A DNA stretch of 64,000 bases from Pseudonocardia benzenivorans CB1190 (GTDB lineage Bacteria > Actinomycetota > Actinomycetes > Mycobacteriales > Pseudonocardiaceae), in the NCBI RefSeq assembly GCF_000196675.2, contig NC_015312.1, positions 2,542,001-2,606,000 on the forward strand, in the 5' to 3' direction. Made by a program: the position numbers and the translations under genes. Positions 50,759 through 59,759 of the stretch are shown here, in pieces. Below the pieces are notes generated by a model that had not been told where the DNA came from, made no database searches, and saw nothing but the letters and a program-made list of their open reading frames with translations. Numbering within the stretch: the stretch's first letter is position 1; every line of letters starts with the position of its first letter.

Positions 50759-51967
50759 GTGGAGAACGTCGGCGAGGCGCTGCAGAGCCTCCTCGCGGTC
50801 ACCCTCGTGGCCGCCGTCGCCCCGCTGCTGCTCGGGCTGCTCCCGCGGCTGCGGGTCCCGCAGGTCGTGCTGCTGCTCGCGGGCGGGATCGTCGTCGGGC
50901 CCGCGGTGCTGGGCTGGGCCGACCCGACGGCGATCGAGCCGCTGGCCGACCTGGGGCTCGGCTTCGTGTTCCTGCTCGCCGGCTACGAGATCGACCAGCG
51001 GCTGTACCGACAGGACGCGGGCCGCCGGGCGCTGGTGGCCTGGTTCGTCTCGTTGCTGCTCGCGCTCGGGGTCATCGGGCTGCTGGCCTGGGCGGGTCTG
51101 GTCCGGGCGTTCGTGCCCGTCGCGCTGGCGATGACGACGACCGCGCTCGGCACGCTCGTGCCGATCCTGCGCGAGAACGACATGCTGCGCGGCCGGCTCG
51201 GCGGCTACCTGATGGCGGGCGGGGCTGCGGGCGAGCTGCTGCCGATCCTCGCGATCGCGGTCTTCCTCGGCATCGGCAACCGCTTCGTCGCGCTGCTCTC
51301 GCTGGCCGCGGTCGTCGTTCTCGCCGTGCTGCTCGGCGTCGCGGCGCGGGTGCTGCGCCCCGGTGGGCGGCTCGACGACATCATCAGCGAGCGCCAGCAC
51401 GAGACCAGCCAGATCACGCTGCGGTTCACCGTGCTGCTGCTCGTCCTGCTGCTGGCCGTCACCGAACGGTTCCACCTCGACGCGGTGCTCGGCGCGTTCG
51501 TGGCGGGCATGGTGCTGCGCCGGTGGGCCGGGCGGAACGCGCGCGTGCTGGAGGAGAAGCTCGACGTCGCCGGGCACGGGTTCCTCATCCCGATCTTCTT
51601 CGTCTACTCCGGCATGACCATCGACGTGCGGGCGATCGCGGCGGCGCCGCTGCGGCTCCTGCTGTTCTTCGGGCTGATGATCCTCATCCGGGGGCTGCCC
51701 GCGCTGCTGGTCTACCTGCGGGTGCTGTCGTTGCGCGAACGGGTCCAGACGGTGCTCGTGACGGCGACCGCGCTCCCGCTGGTCGTCGCCCTGACCCAGA
51801 TCGGGCTGCGCAACGGCACGATGCTGCCCGAGAACGGGGCAGCACTCGTCGGCGCCGCCGTGCTGACGGTGCTCGTGCTGCCGACCGTCGCGGTCGCGAT
51901 CACCAGACCCGGCCCCGACACCGGGCGCGACGTCGTCGCGCGGCGTCCCGACGAGGTCGCGGGCTGA
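50759..51967 (+). CDS. CPA2-type cation:proton antiporter
   Basis: 402 residues with ~11-12 hydrophobic segments and the Na+/H+ exchanger pattern: VVLLLAGGIVVGPAVLGWA, LADLGLGFVFLLAGYEID and HLDAVLGAFVAGMVLRRWAG, then GFLIPIFFVYSGMTID. It is the KefB/CPA2 type without a regulatory TrkA-N domain. GTG 50759 follows GGGAGC. Ion and physiological role are unproved. Confidence 0.88.
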   Translation: MENVGEALQSLLAVTLVAAVAPLLLGLLPRLRVPQVVLLLAGGIVVGPAVLGWADPTAIEPLADLGLGFVFLLAGYEIDQRLYRQDAGRRALVAWFVSLLLALGVIGLLAWAGLVRAFVPVALAMTTTALGTLVPILRENDMLRGRLGGYLMAGGAAGELLPILAIAVFLGIGNRFVALLSLAAVVVLAVLLGVAARVLRPGGRLDDIISERQHETSQITLRFTVLLLVLLLAVTERFHLDAVLGAFVAGMVLRRWAGRNARVLEEKLDVAGHGFLIPIFFVYSGMTIDVRAIAAAPLRLLLFFGLMILIRGLPALLVYLRVLSLRERVQTVLVTATALPLVVALTQIGLRNGTMLPENGAALVGAAVLTVLVLPTVAVAITRPGPDTGRDVVARRPDEVAG

Positions 51968-52064
51968 CCCGGCGCGTCTGCGAGAGTGGGGCGGTGAGCA
52001 ACAGCCGGCCGGCCGACGACCGCCCCGGTGCCCGTGCGCGGCACCGCCCCGGTGGGGGAGCGCG

Positions 52065-52835
52065 ATGACCGCGCCCGCCACCCCGCACCGGGTGACGACC
52101 GAGCGTCGCGGGCACGTGCTGCTCGTCCGGATGGAGCGGCCGGCCAAGCGCAACGCCGTCGACGCCGCGATGACGGCCGCCCTCGACGCCGCGCTCAACG
52201 ACCTGGAGGACGACCCCGACCTGTGGTGCGGGGTCCTCTCCGGCGGGCCCGGGATGTTCTGCGCCGGTACCGACCTCGCCGGGGGCGCGGGCGAGCCGAC
52301 ACCGCGCGGCGGCAACTACGGCGTCGTCCGGCGGGTGCGGTCGACACCGCTGGTCGCGGCCGTCGAGGGCATCGCCTACGGCGGCGGGTTCGAGATCGTG
52401 CTCGCCTGCGACGTCGTCGTGGCCGGGAGGTCGGCGCGGTTCGCGCTGCCCGAGGTGGCGCGCGGCCTCGTCGCCAACTGCGGGGCGCTGTTCCGGGCCC
52501 CGCGGCCGCTGCCGCTGACCGTCGCCAAGCAGATGCTGCTGACGGGGCAGCCGATCGGGGCACAGCGCGCCTTCGACCTCGGCCTGGTCTCCGAGCTCGT
52601 CGACGACGGCGCCGCCGAGGACGCCGCGGTCGCACTCGCCGAGCAGATCTGTGCCAACTCCCCGGTCGCGGTGCGGGCGACGCTGCGCGCGGTCGATGCC
52701 GTCGCCGGGCTCCCCGACGAACGCGGCTGGACCGCGACGGCCGTCGCCGGCGTCGCGATCGCCGACTCCGCCGACCGGGCCGAGGGGATCGCCGCGTTCC
52801 TGGAGAAGCGCCCGCCGCGCTGGACCGGCCGCTGA
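52065..52835 (+). CDS. Enoyl-CoA hydratase/isomerase (crotonase) family protein
   Basis: 256 residues. Oxyanion-hole segments are MFCAGTDLAGGAGEPTPRG and AYGGGFEIVLACDVVVAGRS, with ERPAKRNAVDAAMTAAL at the N-terminus. In the next segment (ARGLVANCGALFRAPRPLPL) I do not see the usual second catalytic glutamate, so the exact reaction is open. ATG 52065 has GGGGGAG upstream. Isolated from other beta-oxidation genes. Confidence 0.9.
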   Translation: MTAPATPHRVTTERRGHVLLVRMERPAKRNAVDAAMTAALDAALNDLEDDPDLWCGVLSGGPGMFCAGTDLAGGAGEPTPRGGNYGVVRRVRSTPLVAAVEGIAYGGGFEIVLACDVVVAGRSARFALPEVARGLVANCGALFRAPRPLPLTVAKQMLLTGQPIGAQRAFDLGLVSELVDDGAAEDAAVALAEQICANSPVAVRATLRAVDAVAGLPDERGWTATAVAGVAIADSADRAEGIAAFLEKRPPRWTGR

Positions 52836-52886
52836 CCCGGTTCGTCGCAGCGAGTACGGCCGCGGGGACCGCGCCCGCCCGGCGGG

Positions 52887-53225
52887 TCAGCGGGCCGCCC
52901 CGGCGGGCGTGCCGCCGAAGCCGAATACGCGACCCAGCCCGGCTGCCGCGGCGACGAGTCCGCGGCCGAACCCCGTGTGCTCCGTGTGTTCCTTGTGCTC
53001 CTTGCGCTCCCGGCGCTCCTCGCGCACCGGCTGCGCCTGCGGGTCGGACTCGGGGTCCGGGCCGTAGAGCGCGCCGTAGTAGTCGTAGCCGATGCCGAAC
53101 CCGTAGCAGTCCATCGCGGCGAGTGCCGCGAACGCCTCGATCCCGCGGGGCGTGCGGCGGGGCCCGGTGGTGGTCCCGGTTTCGTCGGTGGTGGTCTCGG
53201 TGGCCTCGACGGTGCTGGTGCTCAT
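52887..53225 (-). CDS. Hypothetical protein with charged repeat region
   Basis: 112 residues: a T/E-rich start, RRTPRGIEAFAALAAMDCYG, then GIGYDYYGALYGPDPESDPQ, and a highly charged stretch REERRERKEHKEHTEHT in 3- to 4-residue repeats. A glycine-rich tail follows. No family recognised. ATG 53225 has GGAGGACGAC upstream, a good ribosome site. Convergent with the crotonase gene. Confidence 0.65.
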   Translation of the reverse strand: MSTSTVEATETTTDETGTTTGPRRTPRGIEAFAALAAMDCYGFGIGYDYYGALYGPDPESDPQAQPVREERRERKEHKEHTEHTGFGRGLVAAAAGLGRVFGFGGTPAGAAR

Positions 53226-53603
53226 GTCGTCCTCCTGGTGTCGGGCGGGGCGTCCGGTCCGGGCCGTCGCTCCGATGCCTCCGACACTGCCCCCGCCTCG
53301 GGCCTCCACCCGTCGGCCCGCCGGTCGACGCGACGGACGATCCCCGTGTCCCCCGATCGACCGACGCGGTCACGCCGGACCGGTGCGGTCACGGACGGAT
53401 CGGTGCGGACGACGGGTGGCAGGGGAGCGGCGCAGCGGGCCCGGCTTCGGCGCGGCTCCGATCATCGCGTGGGTTCGCGCACGTCGCGGGCTCGGACGCC
53501 AGGCCGGGCGCGGCGCAACCCGGCGCAACGCGGCGCGTCATCGGGACGCAATGCGCGCTTCCTAGCTTTCGCTCGTCATCGAGGAGCACCGGGAGGCCCG
53601 CCC
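53226..53603. other. 378-bp divergent promoter region
   Basis: Separates the 112-residue hypothetical gene from the NCS1 permease gene. It contains no supported gene. Short direct repeats GGTGCGG/GCGGTCACG (about 53365-53410) may be regulator half-sites for the GntR protein encoded downstream; no perfect palindrome was found. Confidence 0.45.
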
Positions 53604-55268
53604 GTGAAAGTCGCCGACAACCCGCAGATGGAGGACTACTCGCTGCGGTACACGCCGAGCTCGTTCCGCAGCTGGTCGCCGTGGATGGTCTTCCTGTCGT
53701 GCCTGGTCGGGCTGTCGGCGATGGCCGGCTACGCGCTCGACGCGGCCTTCGTCAACGAGTTCGGGTTCACGAACTCCGTGTGGGGCTTCGTGATCGCGAG
53801 CGCCGTGACGTTGCCGCTGACGATCGTCATCGCGTTCGCGATCGCCCGCAAGCACATCGACATCGACCTGCTCACCCGCGGCTCCGGCTTCGGCTACCTG
53901 GGCTCGACGGTGACGTCGTTGGTCTACGCGACGTACACGCTGATCTTCCTCGCCTACGAGGGCGCGATCATGGCCCAGGCCGTCACGGCGCTGACCGGGC
54001 TGGACATCCACTGGTCCTACGTCGTCGTCGCGGCCGTGATGATCCCGCTGACGCTCTACGGGATGAGCTTCAGCTCGAAGTTCCAGGCCTGGACCTGGCC
54101 GCTGTGGGTGGCGCTCATCGGGATCGCCGTCGTCACCGCCGCCACCGCGCCCGACGCCGGTGCCCACATGGTGAACCCGCAGCCGCAGGGCGGCGCCGCG
54201 TCGGTGGTCGGGCTCAGCTTCGTCGCGGTGTTCGTCATCGCGGCGGCGAACCTCTCGCTGGCGACGCAGGTGGGGGAGCAGGGGGACTACCTGCGGCTGA
54301 TGCCCGACCCCCGGCCCGGGAAGCGGGGTCGCTGGCGCGCCGCGGTGATCATGGGCGGCCCCGGCTTCGCGTTCTTCGCCCTCGTGATCTTCTTCGCCTC
54401 GACGCTGCTCGTCGGGTACGCCGACACCCAGGCGTCCGCCGACCAGGTCGCACTCCCGGTCGACCTGTTCACCACCGTGTACCAGCGGCTCACCGGTAAC
54501 CACACCGTCGCGCTCGTGCTCGCCGGGGTCCTCGTGCTGCTGTCCCAGGTGAAGATCAACATCATGAACACCTACAGCGGCTCGCTGTCGTGGTCGAACT
54601 TCTTCTCCCGCGTCCTGCACCGCCACCCCGGCCGCGCGGTGTGGGTGGTCTTCCAGGTCGCGCTGTCACTGGTGCTGATGGAGCTGGACATCTTCGACCA
54701 CATCGTCACGGTGCTCGGCGTGTACGCCAACGTCGGCATCGCCTGGATCGGCGCCATGGTCGCCGACCTGGTGATCGTCACACGCTGGCTGCGGATCGGC
54801 CCGCGGCACGTCGAGTTCCGCCGTGCGCACATGTTCAACGTCAACCCCGTCGGCTTCGGGTCGATGGTGATCGCGGCGGTGTTCTCGCTCGTCGCCTACT
54901 TCGGTGCCATGGGCTCGACGATGGCCGCGCTCGCCCCGTTCGTCTCCCTCGTGCTCGCGCTGGTGCTGGCGCCGGTGCTCGCGGTGCTCACCAAGGGCCG
55001 CTTCTACGAGGCGCGGACCAGCGAGTTCCCCGAGGGCGCCACCGACGCGACGTGCGTGCGGTGCGCGGGCACCTACGAGCTGGTGGACATGGCGACCTGC
55101 CCGTTCCACCAGGGCGCCATCTGCTCGCTGTGCTGCTCCACCGAGGGGTCCTGCCACGACTCCTGCAAACCGAACGCCTGGCTGCCGGGCCGGACCACCG
55201 ACCTCGGTCTGCCCGCGGCCAGGCCCGCCGTCCCGACCGCCGCGATCGTCACGGAGGCGACACCATGA
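53604..55268 (+). CDS. NCS1-family permease with cysteine-rich C-terminal module
   Basis: 554 residues. Residues 1-465 form a twelve-segment NCS1 nucleobase/hydantoin-type carrier (SWSPWMVFLSCLVGLSAMAG, FGYLGSTVTSLVYATYTLIF, KINIMNTYSGSLSWSNFF). Residues ~484-525 hold a cysteine-rich module: CVRCAGTYELVDMATCPFHQ then GAICSLCCSTEGSCHDSCK. This resembles the zinc-binding segment of SLC5-type sensor kinases (CrbS), unusual for a plain transporter. GTG 53604 follows GGGAGG. Its stop overlaps the hydrolase start (ATGA). Confidence 0.87.
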   Translation: MKVADNPQMEDYSLRYTPSSFRSWSPWMVFLSCLVGLSAMAGYALDAAFVNEFGFTNSVWGFVIASAVTLPLTIVIAFAIARKHIDIDLLTRGSGFGYLGSTVTSLVYATYTLIFLAYEGAIMAQAVTALTGLDIHWSYVVVAAVMIPLTLYGMSFSSKFQAWTWPLWVALIGIAVVTAATAPDAGAHMVNPQPQGGAASVVGLSFVAVFVIAAANLSLATQVGEQGDYLRLMPDPRPGKRGRWRAAVIMGGPGFAFFALVIFFASTLLVGYADTQASADQVALPVDLFTTVYQRLTGNHTVALVLAGVLVLLSQVKINIMNTYSGSLSWSNFFSRVLHRHPGRAVWVVFQVALSLVLMELDIFDHIVTVLGVYANVGIAWIGAMVADLVIVTRWLRIGPRHVEFRRAHMFNVNPVGFGSMVIAAVFSLVAYFGAMGSTMAALAPFVSLVLALVLAPVLAVLTKGRFYEARTSEFPEGATDATCVRCAGTYELVDMATCPFHQGAICSLCCSTEGSCHDSCKPNAWLPGRTTDLGLPAARPAVPTAAIVTEATP

Positions 55269-55870
55269 CCGGCGCACTGCTCGTCGTCGACCTCCAGAAC
55301 GGCTTCTGCCGGCCGGAGGGCTCCGTGCCGCGGGTCGGGCTGGGCCTCGCCGGCGTGGACGCGGCCGTCGCCCACGCCGCGACCGCCGTGCACGCGGCGC
55401 GCGAGGCCGGCACGCCGGTCGTCTTCACCCGGCACCTCTACCGCCCTGGACGCGCCGACGAGGGACGTAACCTGCGCCGCGACGGCGCCCTCGCGGCCCT
55501 CGACGGACTGCTGCTCGGCACCTGGGACGCCCAGGTCGTCGACGACCTCGGCTGGACGCCCGCCGACCTCACCGTCGACAAGTGCCGGTTCGACGCGTTC
55601 CTGTGGACCTCGCTCGACCCGCTGCTGCGCGGTCTGGGTGTCGACGAGCTGGCCGTGTGCGGCGTCGTCACGAACATCTGCGTGGAGTCGACGGTCCGGG
55701 CCGCGTTCATGCGCGACTACCGCGTGACCCTGCTCGCCGACGCCTGCGCCGCCGCCACCCCACGGCTGCACGAGGCGGGCGTCGAGGTCATGGGCGAGTG
55801 CGGGTTCGCGACGGTCCGCACCGTCGCAGAGCACGTCGCCGGTGCCGTGCCCGCCGTGACGGGCGCATGA
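55265..55870 (+). CDS. Isochorismatase-fold cysteine hydrolase
   Basis: 201 residues with the D-K-C triad of amidohydrolases such as N-carbamoylsarcosine amidase and biuret hydrolase: D9 (LLVVDLQNGF), K106 (VDKCRFDAF) and C139 (GVVTNICVEST, with the typical cis-peptide VT). It is translationally coupled to the permease and to the GntR gene (ATGA at both ends), indicating hydrolysis of an imported amide or ureide. Exact substrate not determined. Confidence 0.9.
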   Translation: MTGALLVVDLQNGFCRPEGSVPRVGLGLAGVDAAVAHAATAVHAAREAGTPVVFTRHLYRPGRADEGRNLRRDGALAALDGLLLGTWDAQVVDDLGWTPADLTVDKCRFDAFLWTSLDPLLRGLGVDELAVCGVVTNICVESTVRAAFMRDYRVTLLADACAAATPRLHEAGVEVMGECGFATVRTVAEHVAGAVPAVTGA

Positions 55871-56678
55871 GCAACGTGTCGGTGATGTCCGCGCCACCCG
55901 GGCGCAACGGCGCGTTCCTATCGTCGGGTGCTGTGAGCATGCCGGTTCCGCGACGACGACCGGGTGTCCGTCGCGGCGAGGACGTCCGGCGGCTGCGCGA
56001 CCTGTTGCGCGCCGCGCTGCTCGCCCACCGGTTCCCCGAGGGTGCGCTGCCCTCCGAGACCGACCTGATGTCGGCGTACGGCGCCACCCGCGCGGCCGTG
56101 CGGGAGGCGCTGGCGATGCTGCGCTCGGAAGGGCTGATCGAGCGGCTCCCGGGCGTCGGTACCCACGTGATGGCCGACCCGCCGCGCACCGAGATGGACG
56201 AGGCCCTCGGCGTCACCCGCGGGCCGATGTACGCCGTCACGACACCGCCGCGGGTGCTGGACCGGTCGACGGTGCCCGCGCCGGTCACGCTGGCCGAGGC
56301 CCTGGGCGTCGAGCCGGGCACGCCCGTGCTGCGCCTGGAGTACGTCGCGATGACCGAGGGCCTGCCCAGCGCCGTCGCGACCAACTACGTCGTCCACCCG
56401 GAGGCGCAGCGGCTGCTCGCCACGTCGTTCCACGGGCACTGGTACCAGCTCATGGCCGACGCGGGCGTGGTGTTGGGGGAGTCGGAGTTCGTCATCGACT
56501 GCGTGCCCGCCGACGCCGGCACCGCCGAGCTGCTCGGGCTCGCGGCCGGGCCCCGCTGCTCGCGGTGGAGCAGACGATCACCGACCCCGGCGGGCGCGTG
56601 ATCGACGTGGCGTTCCTGCGCATCCGCCCGGACCGGTTCCGGTTCGTCTGCCGGGCCACCGCGTCCGGCCTGCTCTGA
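55867..56678 (+). pseudogene. GntR/UTRA regulator, frameshifted near the C-terminus
   Basis: The frame from ATG 55867 encodes a GntR winged helix (DVRRLRDLLRAALLAHRFPE, ALPSETDLMSAYGATRAAVR) and most of a UTRA ligand domain, then runs out of frame at ~56550 and stops at 56601. The plus-one frame continues the domain exactly (APLLAVEQTITDPGGRVIDV, AFLRIRPDRFRFVCRA) to TGA 56676. A one-base change in GGCCGGGCCCCGC is the cause; it may be a sequencing error or a true mutation. It should control the permease-hydrolase-amidase genes. Confidence 0.85.
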
Positions 56679-56833
56679 CCATCGCCCCTGCCTGCCCTGA
56701 CGGTCGACCCCTGTCCTTGCCGCGCTGTCCTTCCTGCGCTGTCCTTCCTGCGCCGTTCTCCGCGACCGTTGCCCTTCCCCGGCGTCCTCCCGGCCGCCGG
56801 GGCCCCGACCCCGACTCCGATCGGAGCCCACCC

Positions 56834-58246
56834 GTGTCCCTCACCCTGACCGACGCCGCCGCGGCCCTGCGCGCCGGCACCACGACCAGCCGCGCCCTCA
56901 CGGAGGCCGCGATCGCCACCGCCGACCGGCTCGACGCGCGCGTCGGCACCTACCTCGCCCGGTTCGACGAGTACGCCCTCGCGACCGCCGACCGGGCCGA
57001 CGCCGAGCTCGCGGCGGGCCACGACCGCGGCCCGCTGCACGGGATCCCCTTCGGCGTCAAGGACATCATCGCGATGGCGGAGGGCCCGACGACCGCGCAG
57101 TCGCTGGTCCTCGACCGCAGCTGGGGCGCCGGGAAGGACGCCCCGGTCGTCGCCCGACTCAAGGCCGCGGGCGCGGTGATCACCGGCAAGACGACGACCA
57201 TGGAGTTCGCGTGCGGCATGCCCGACCTCGGCAAGCCGTTCCCGGTGCCGCGCAACCCCTGGGACCTCGAGACCTGGCCCGGTGGGTCGAGCTCGGGGAC
57301 CGGGTCGGGCGTGGCCGCGGGCATGTTCCTCGCGGGGCTGGGCACCGACACCGCCGGCAGCATCCGCATCCCGGCGGCGCTGTGCGGGATCACCGGTCTG
57401 ATGCCGACGTTCGGCCGGGTGCCCAAGTCCGGCTGCGTCCCGCTGGGCTACAGCCTCGACCACATCGGCCCGATGGCGCGGTCGGCCGCCGACTGCGCCG
57501 CCGTGCTCGCGGTGATCGCCGGGTCGCACGCGAGCGACCCCGACTGCGTCGACGCACCGTTCACCGCGGAGCCCGTCGGTGACGACTTCTCCGGGATGCG
57601 TATCGGGGTCGTGCGCGAGGGGCACTTCCCCGATGGCGCCGACCCGGCACTCGCCCCCGCGTTCGACGCCGCCGTCGCGCAGCTGGAGGCGTCGGGCGCC
57701 ACGACGGTCGAGGTCGTCCTGCCGCTGCGCGCGGAGCTGATGACCGCCGACATCGTGACGATGGCCTGCGAGGCGCTCGCCTACCACCGCACCGACATGA
57801 CGACGCGCTGGGACGACTACTTCGCCGCCACCCGCGCGATGATCGCCCGGGGCGCCATGGTGTCGGGCGCCGACTACGTGCAGGCCCAGCGGATGCGCCG
57901 CGCCGGGCAGCTCGCGCTGGGCCGGCTGTTCGCCGAGGTCGACGTCGTCGCCTGTCCGACGATCTCCGTCGGCGCGCCCGCGTTGCAGGGCTACCTCGAC
58001 GGCACGACGGAGATCATGGAGCTGTTCGCCCACATCCACACCGGCTACTGGGACTCCGTCGGCAACCCGGTGCTCGCGCTGCCCATGGGCGCGACGGCGT
58101 CGGGGATGCCGCTGTCGCTGCAGCTGGCCGGGCGCCCGTTCGAGGAGGCGACGCTGCTGCGCGCGGGCAGCGCGTTCCAGGCCCGCACCACCCACCATCT
58201 GCGCGTACCCGCCCTCGCCGCAGGCGACGAGGCGGTCGCCGCGTGA
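56834..58246 (+). CDS. Amidase-signature family amidase
   Basis: 470 residues with the Ser-cisSer-Lys triad at K76 (PFGVKDI), S152 (PGGSSSGTGSG) and S176 (GTDTAGSIRIPAALCG). It hydrolyses an amide; AtzE (1-carboxybiuret hydrolase), GatA and allophanate hydrolase belong here. GTG 56834 was taken as the start. An IS110 element begins a few bases past its stop and separates it from an AtzG-like gene, so the original operon was probably amidase plus small partner. Confidence 0.93.
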   Translation: MSLTLTDAAAALRAGTTTSRALTEAAIATADRLDARVGTYLARFDEYALATADRADAELAAGHDRGPLHGIPFGVKDIIAMAEGPTTAQSLVLDRSWGAGKDAPVVARLKAAGAVITGKTTTMEFACGMPDLGKPFPVPRNPWDLETWPGGSSSGTGSGVAAGMFLAGLGTDTAGSIRIPAALCGITGLMPTFGRVPKSGCVPLGYSLDHIGPMARSAADCAAVLAVIAGSHASDPDCVDAPFTAEPVGDDFSGMRIGVVREGHFPDGADPALAPAFDAAVAQLEASGATTVEVVLPLRAELMTADIVTMACEALAYHRTDMTTRWDDYFAATRAMIARGAMVSGADYVQAQRMRRAGQLALGRLFAEVDVVACPTISVGAPALQGYLDGTTEIMELFAHIHTGYWDSVGNPVLALPMGATASGMPLSLQLAGRPFEEATLLRAGSAFQARTTHHLRVPALAAGDEAVAA

Positions 58247-58257
58247 GTTGCCCTGTG

Positions 58258-59508
58258 TCAAGCCGCCGCTGGTTGATCTTGGTTGAGGACGCGTTGAAGG
58301 GCGTGGTGTCGGTCGGGGTCGTAGGGGGTGTGGCTGTGCCAGCAGGCCCAGATGACACCGATCCAGGCTCGGGCCAGGACGCGGACGGCGTGGGGGTGGT
58401 CGTGACCGCGGGTTCGGGCTCGTTGGTAGAGGTCGGCGGCCCATGGGTTGGTTTTGATGCTGTCGCCGGCGAAGTCGCAGATGGCGTCGCGGAGTTGTTT
58501 GTCGGCGCCCCAGCGGAACGACACGGCGCGGGCCTTGCCGGACTGGCGGGTCGAGGGTGCGACCCCGGCGAGGCAGGCCAGCGAGTCCGGGGTGGGGAAG
58601 CGGCCGCGGGCGTCGCCGATCTCGGCGAGCATGCGTGCGGCGCGGACTCGGCCGGCGCGGGGCAGGCTGGTGAAGATCTGTGCGTCGGGGTGGAGATCGA
58701 GCTGCTCGCTGATGCGGGCGGCGAGCTCGGCGATCTGTGTGGTGAGTGTGCGCAGCACTGTGACGTAGGCGGCGGTCACCGCAGCAGCGGTGTCGGCTTC
58801 GGGTCCGGTGTGGCCGCGGGGTGCGCTGGTCAGGCGGGTGTGCAGGACGGTGGGGTCCATGCGGCCGCAGTAGCCGACCGATGCCAGCCAGGATGCCAGT
58901 CGTCGTGGGGTGAGCCAGTCGATCTGGGTCTGGGTGGTGAAGCGCTCCAGGAAGCGCAGGCTGATCTGCGAGTCGATGTCGGAGAACAGCCCGATCACGG
59001 CGGGCAGGCAGATCTGCAGGTGAGCGCGCAGCTGGTTGGCCACCGCGACACGGTGGGCGACCAGGTCACGCCGGGCCCGCACGCTCTGGCGCAGCGCGGT
59101 GGTGGTGGGGGTGTCGACCAGCAGGGGGCGCAGGCGGCGGCGGTCGGTTCGGACGGTGTCGGCGAGGACGTAGGCGTCGAAGCGGTCGTCTTTGTTCCCG
59201 GCCGAGCCGTAGCGCGAACGCAGGTTTTTGAGCTGTCCGGGTGGGATCACGAACACGACCAGTCCGGCTTGTCGCAGGGCGTCGACCACGGGGCCGTCCG
59301 GGCGCTCGATGCCGACCTCGACCACCCCGGCCTTGGACAGGCGCCCGACCATCGTGCGCAGCCCGGTCCGGTCGTGGGTGACGGAGAAGCGCTGGAGCTG
59401 TTCGCCGTCCGGGGCGAGGACGCAGACGGCGTGGTCGTCCTTGGCCCAGTCCACCCCGCCGGTCGGGCGGTGCGGGTCGACCGACGGCGCGGTCTCGGTG
59501 ACACTCAT
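58258..59508 (-). CDS. IS110-family transposase
   Basis: 416 residues. N-terminal DEDD domain: VDWAKDDHAVCVL, EVGIERPDGPV and NKDDRFDAYVLADTVRTDRR. C-terminal Transposase_20 domain: SLPRAGRVRAARMLAEIGDA, and CLAGVAPSTRQSGKARAVSF with the serine region. ATG 59508 follows GAGGAG, which is preferred over a GTG 42 codons upstream. It is different enough from the copy 1 transposase to be a separate IS. Frame intact. Confidence 0.95.
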   Translation of the reverse strand: MSVTETAPSVDPHRPTGGVDWAKDDHAVCVLAPDGEQLQRFSVTHDRTGLRTMVGRLSKAGVVEVGIERPDGPVVDALRQAGLVVFVIPPGQLKNLRSRYGSAGNKDDRFDAYVLADTVRTDRRRLRPLLVDTPTTTALRQSVRARRDLVAHRVAVANQLRAHLQICLPAVIGLFSDIDSQISLRFLERFTTQTQIDWLTPRRLASWLASVGYCGRMDPTVLHTRLTSAPRGHTGPEADTAAAVTAAYVTVLRTLTTQIAELAARISEQLDLHPDAQIFTSLPRAGRVRAARMLAEIGDARGRFPTPDSLACLAGVAPSTRQSGKARAVSFRWGADKQLRDAICDFAGDSIKTNPWAADLYQRARTRGHDHPHAVRVLARAWIGVIWACWHSHTPYDPDRHHALQRVLNQDQPAAA

Positions 59509-59687
59509 GGTCGTCTCCTCGCTGTTGGCGCAGTGGGAAGACACCCGGTGGTCCCGGGACGCGGCAGCCGGTCGCTCACTGATCGGCACTCGACGGTGCT
59601 CAGCCCTGTAGCCAGTCGGCGCGTCCTGGGCCACCGGACCTCGCTGAACTCACGCCGGACCTCGAAGGTCGAGCGAGCAGGGCGATG
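59509..59687 (-). ncRNA. Putative IS110 bridge-RNA region
   Basis: The ~180-base non-coding end 5' of the transposase sits where IS110-group elements encode their guide RNA. Structure was not resolved; the assignment is positional. Confidence 0.35.
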
Positions 59688-59759
59688 GCCCGGTGGGAAC
59701 CTCAGGTGCGCCCGAATCCTGGATCAACGATCCGACTCGGACACAAGGAGGGTGCACCA

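Larger units (their letters stand above)
58250..59687 (-). mobile_element. IS110-family insertion sequence, copy 2
   Basis: Edges are approximate. A short imperfect inverted pair (TTGCCCTGTGTC near 58248 and GAGCAGGGCGA near 59675-59686) brackets the transposase and gives ~1.44 kb, about the same size as copy 1. The element starts just after the amidase stop codon and ends ~70 bp before the AtzG-like gene. No target duplication seen. Confidence 0.75.

Noticed and set aside
51992..52068. 24-codon frame overlapping the enoyl-CoA hydratase ATG (possible leader peptide)
   Set aside because: Only positional support; composition is generic and no ribosome site is visible before its GTG.
56701..56765. 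Repeat GCGCTGTCCTTCCT upstream of the amidase
   Set aside because: Only two adjacent copies and no symmetry; most simply explained by local slippage.
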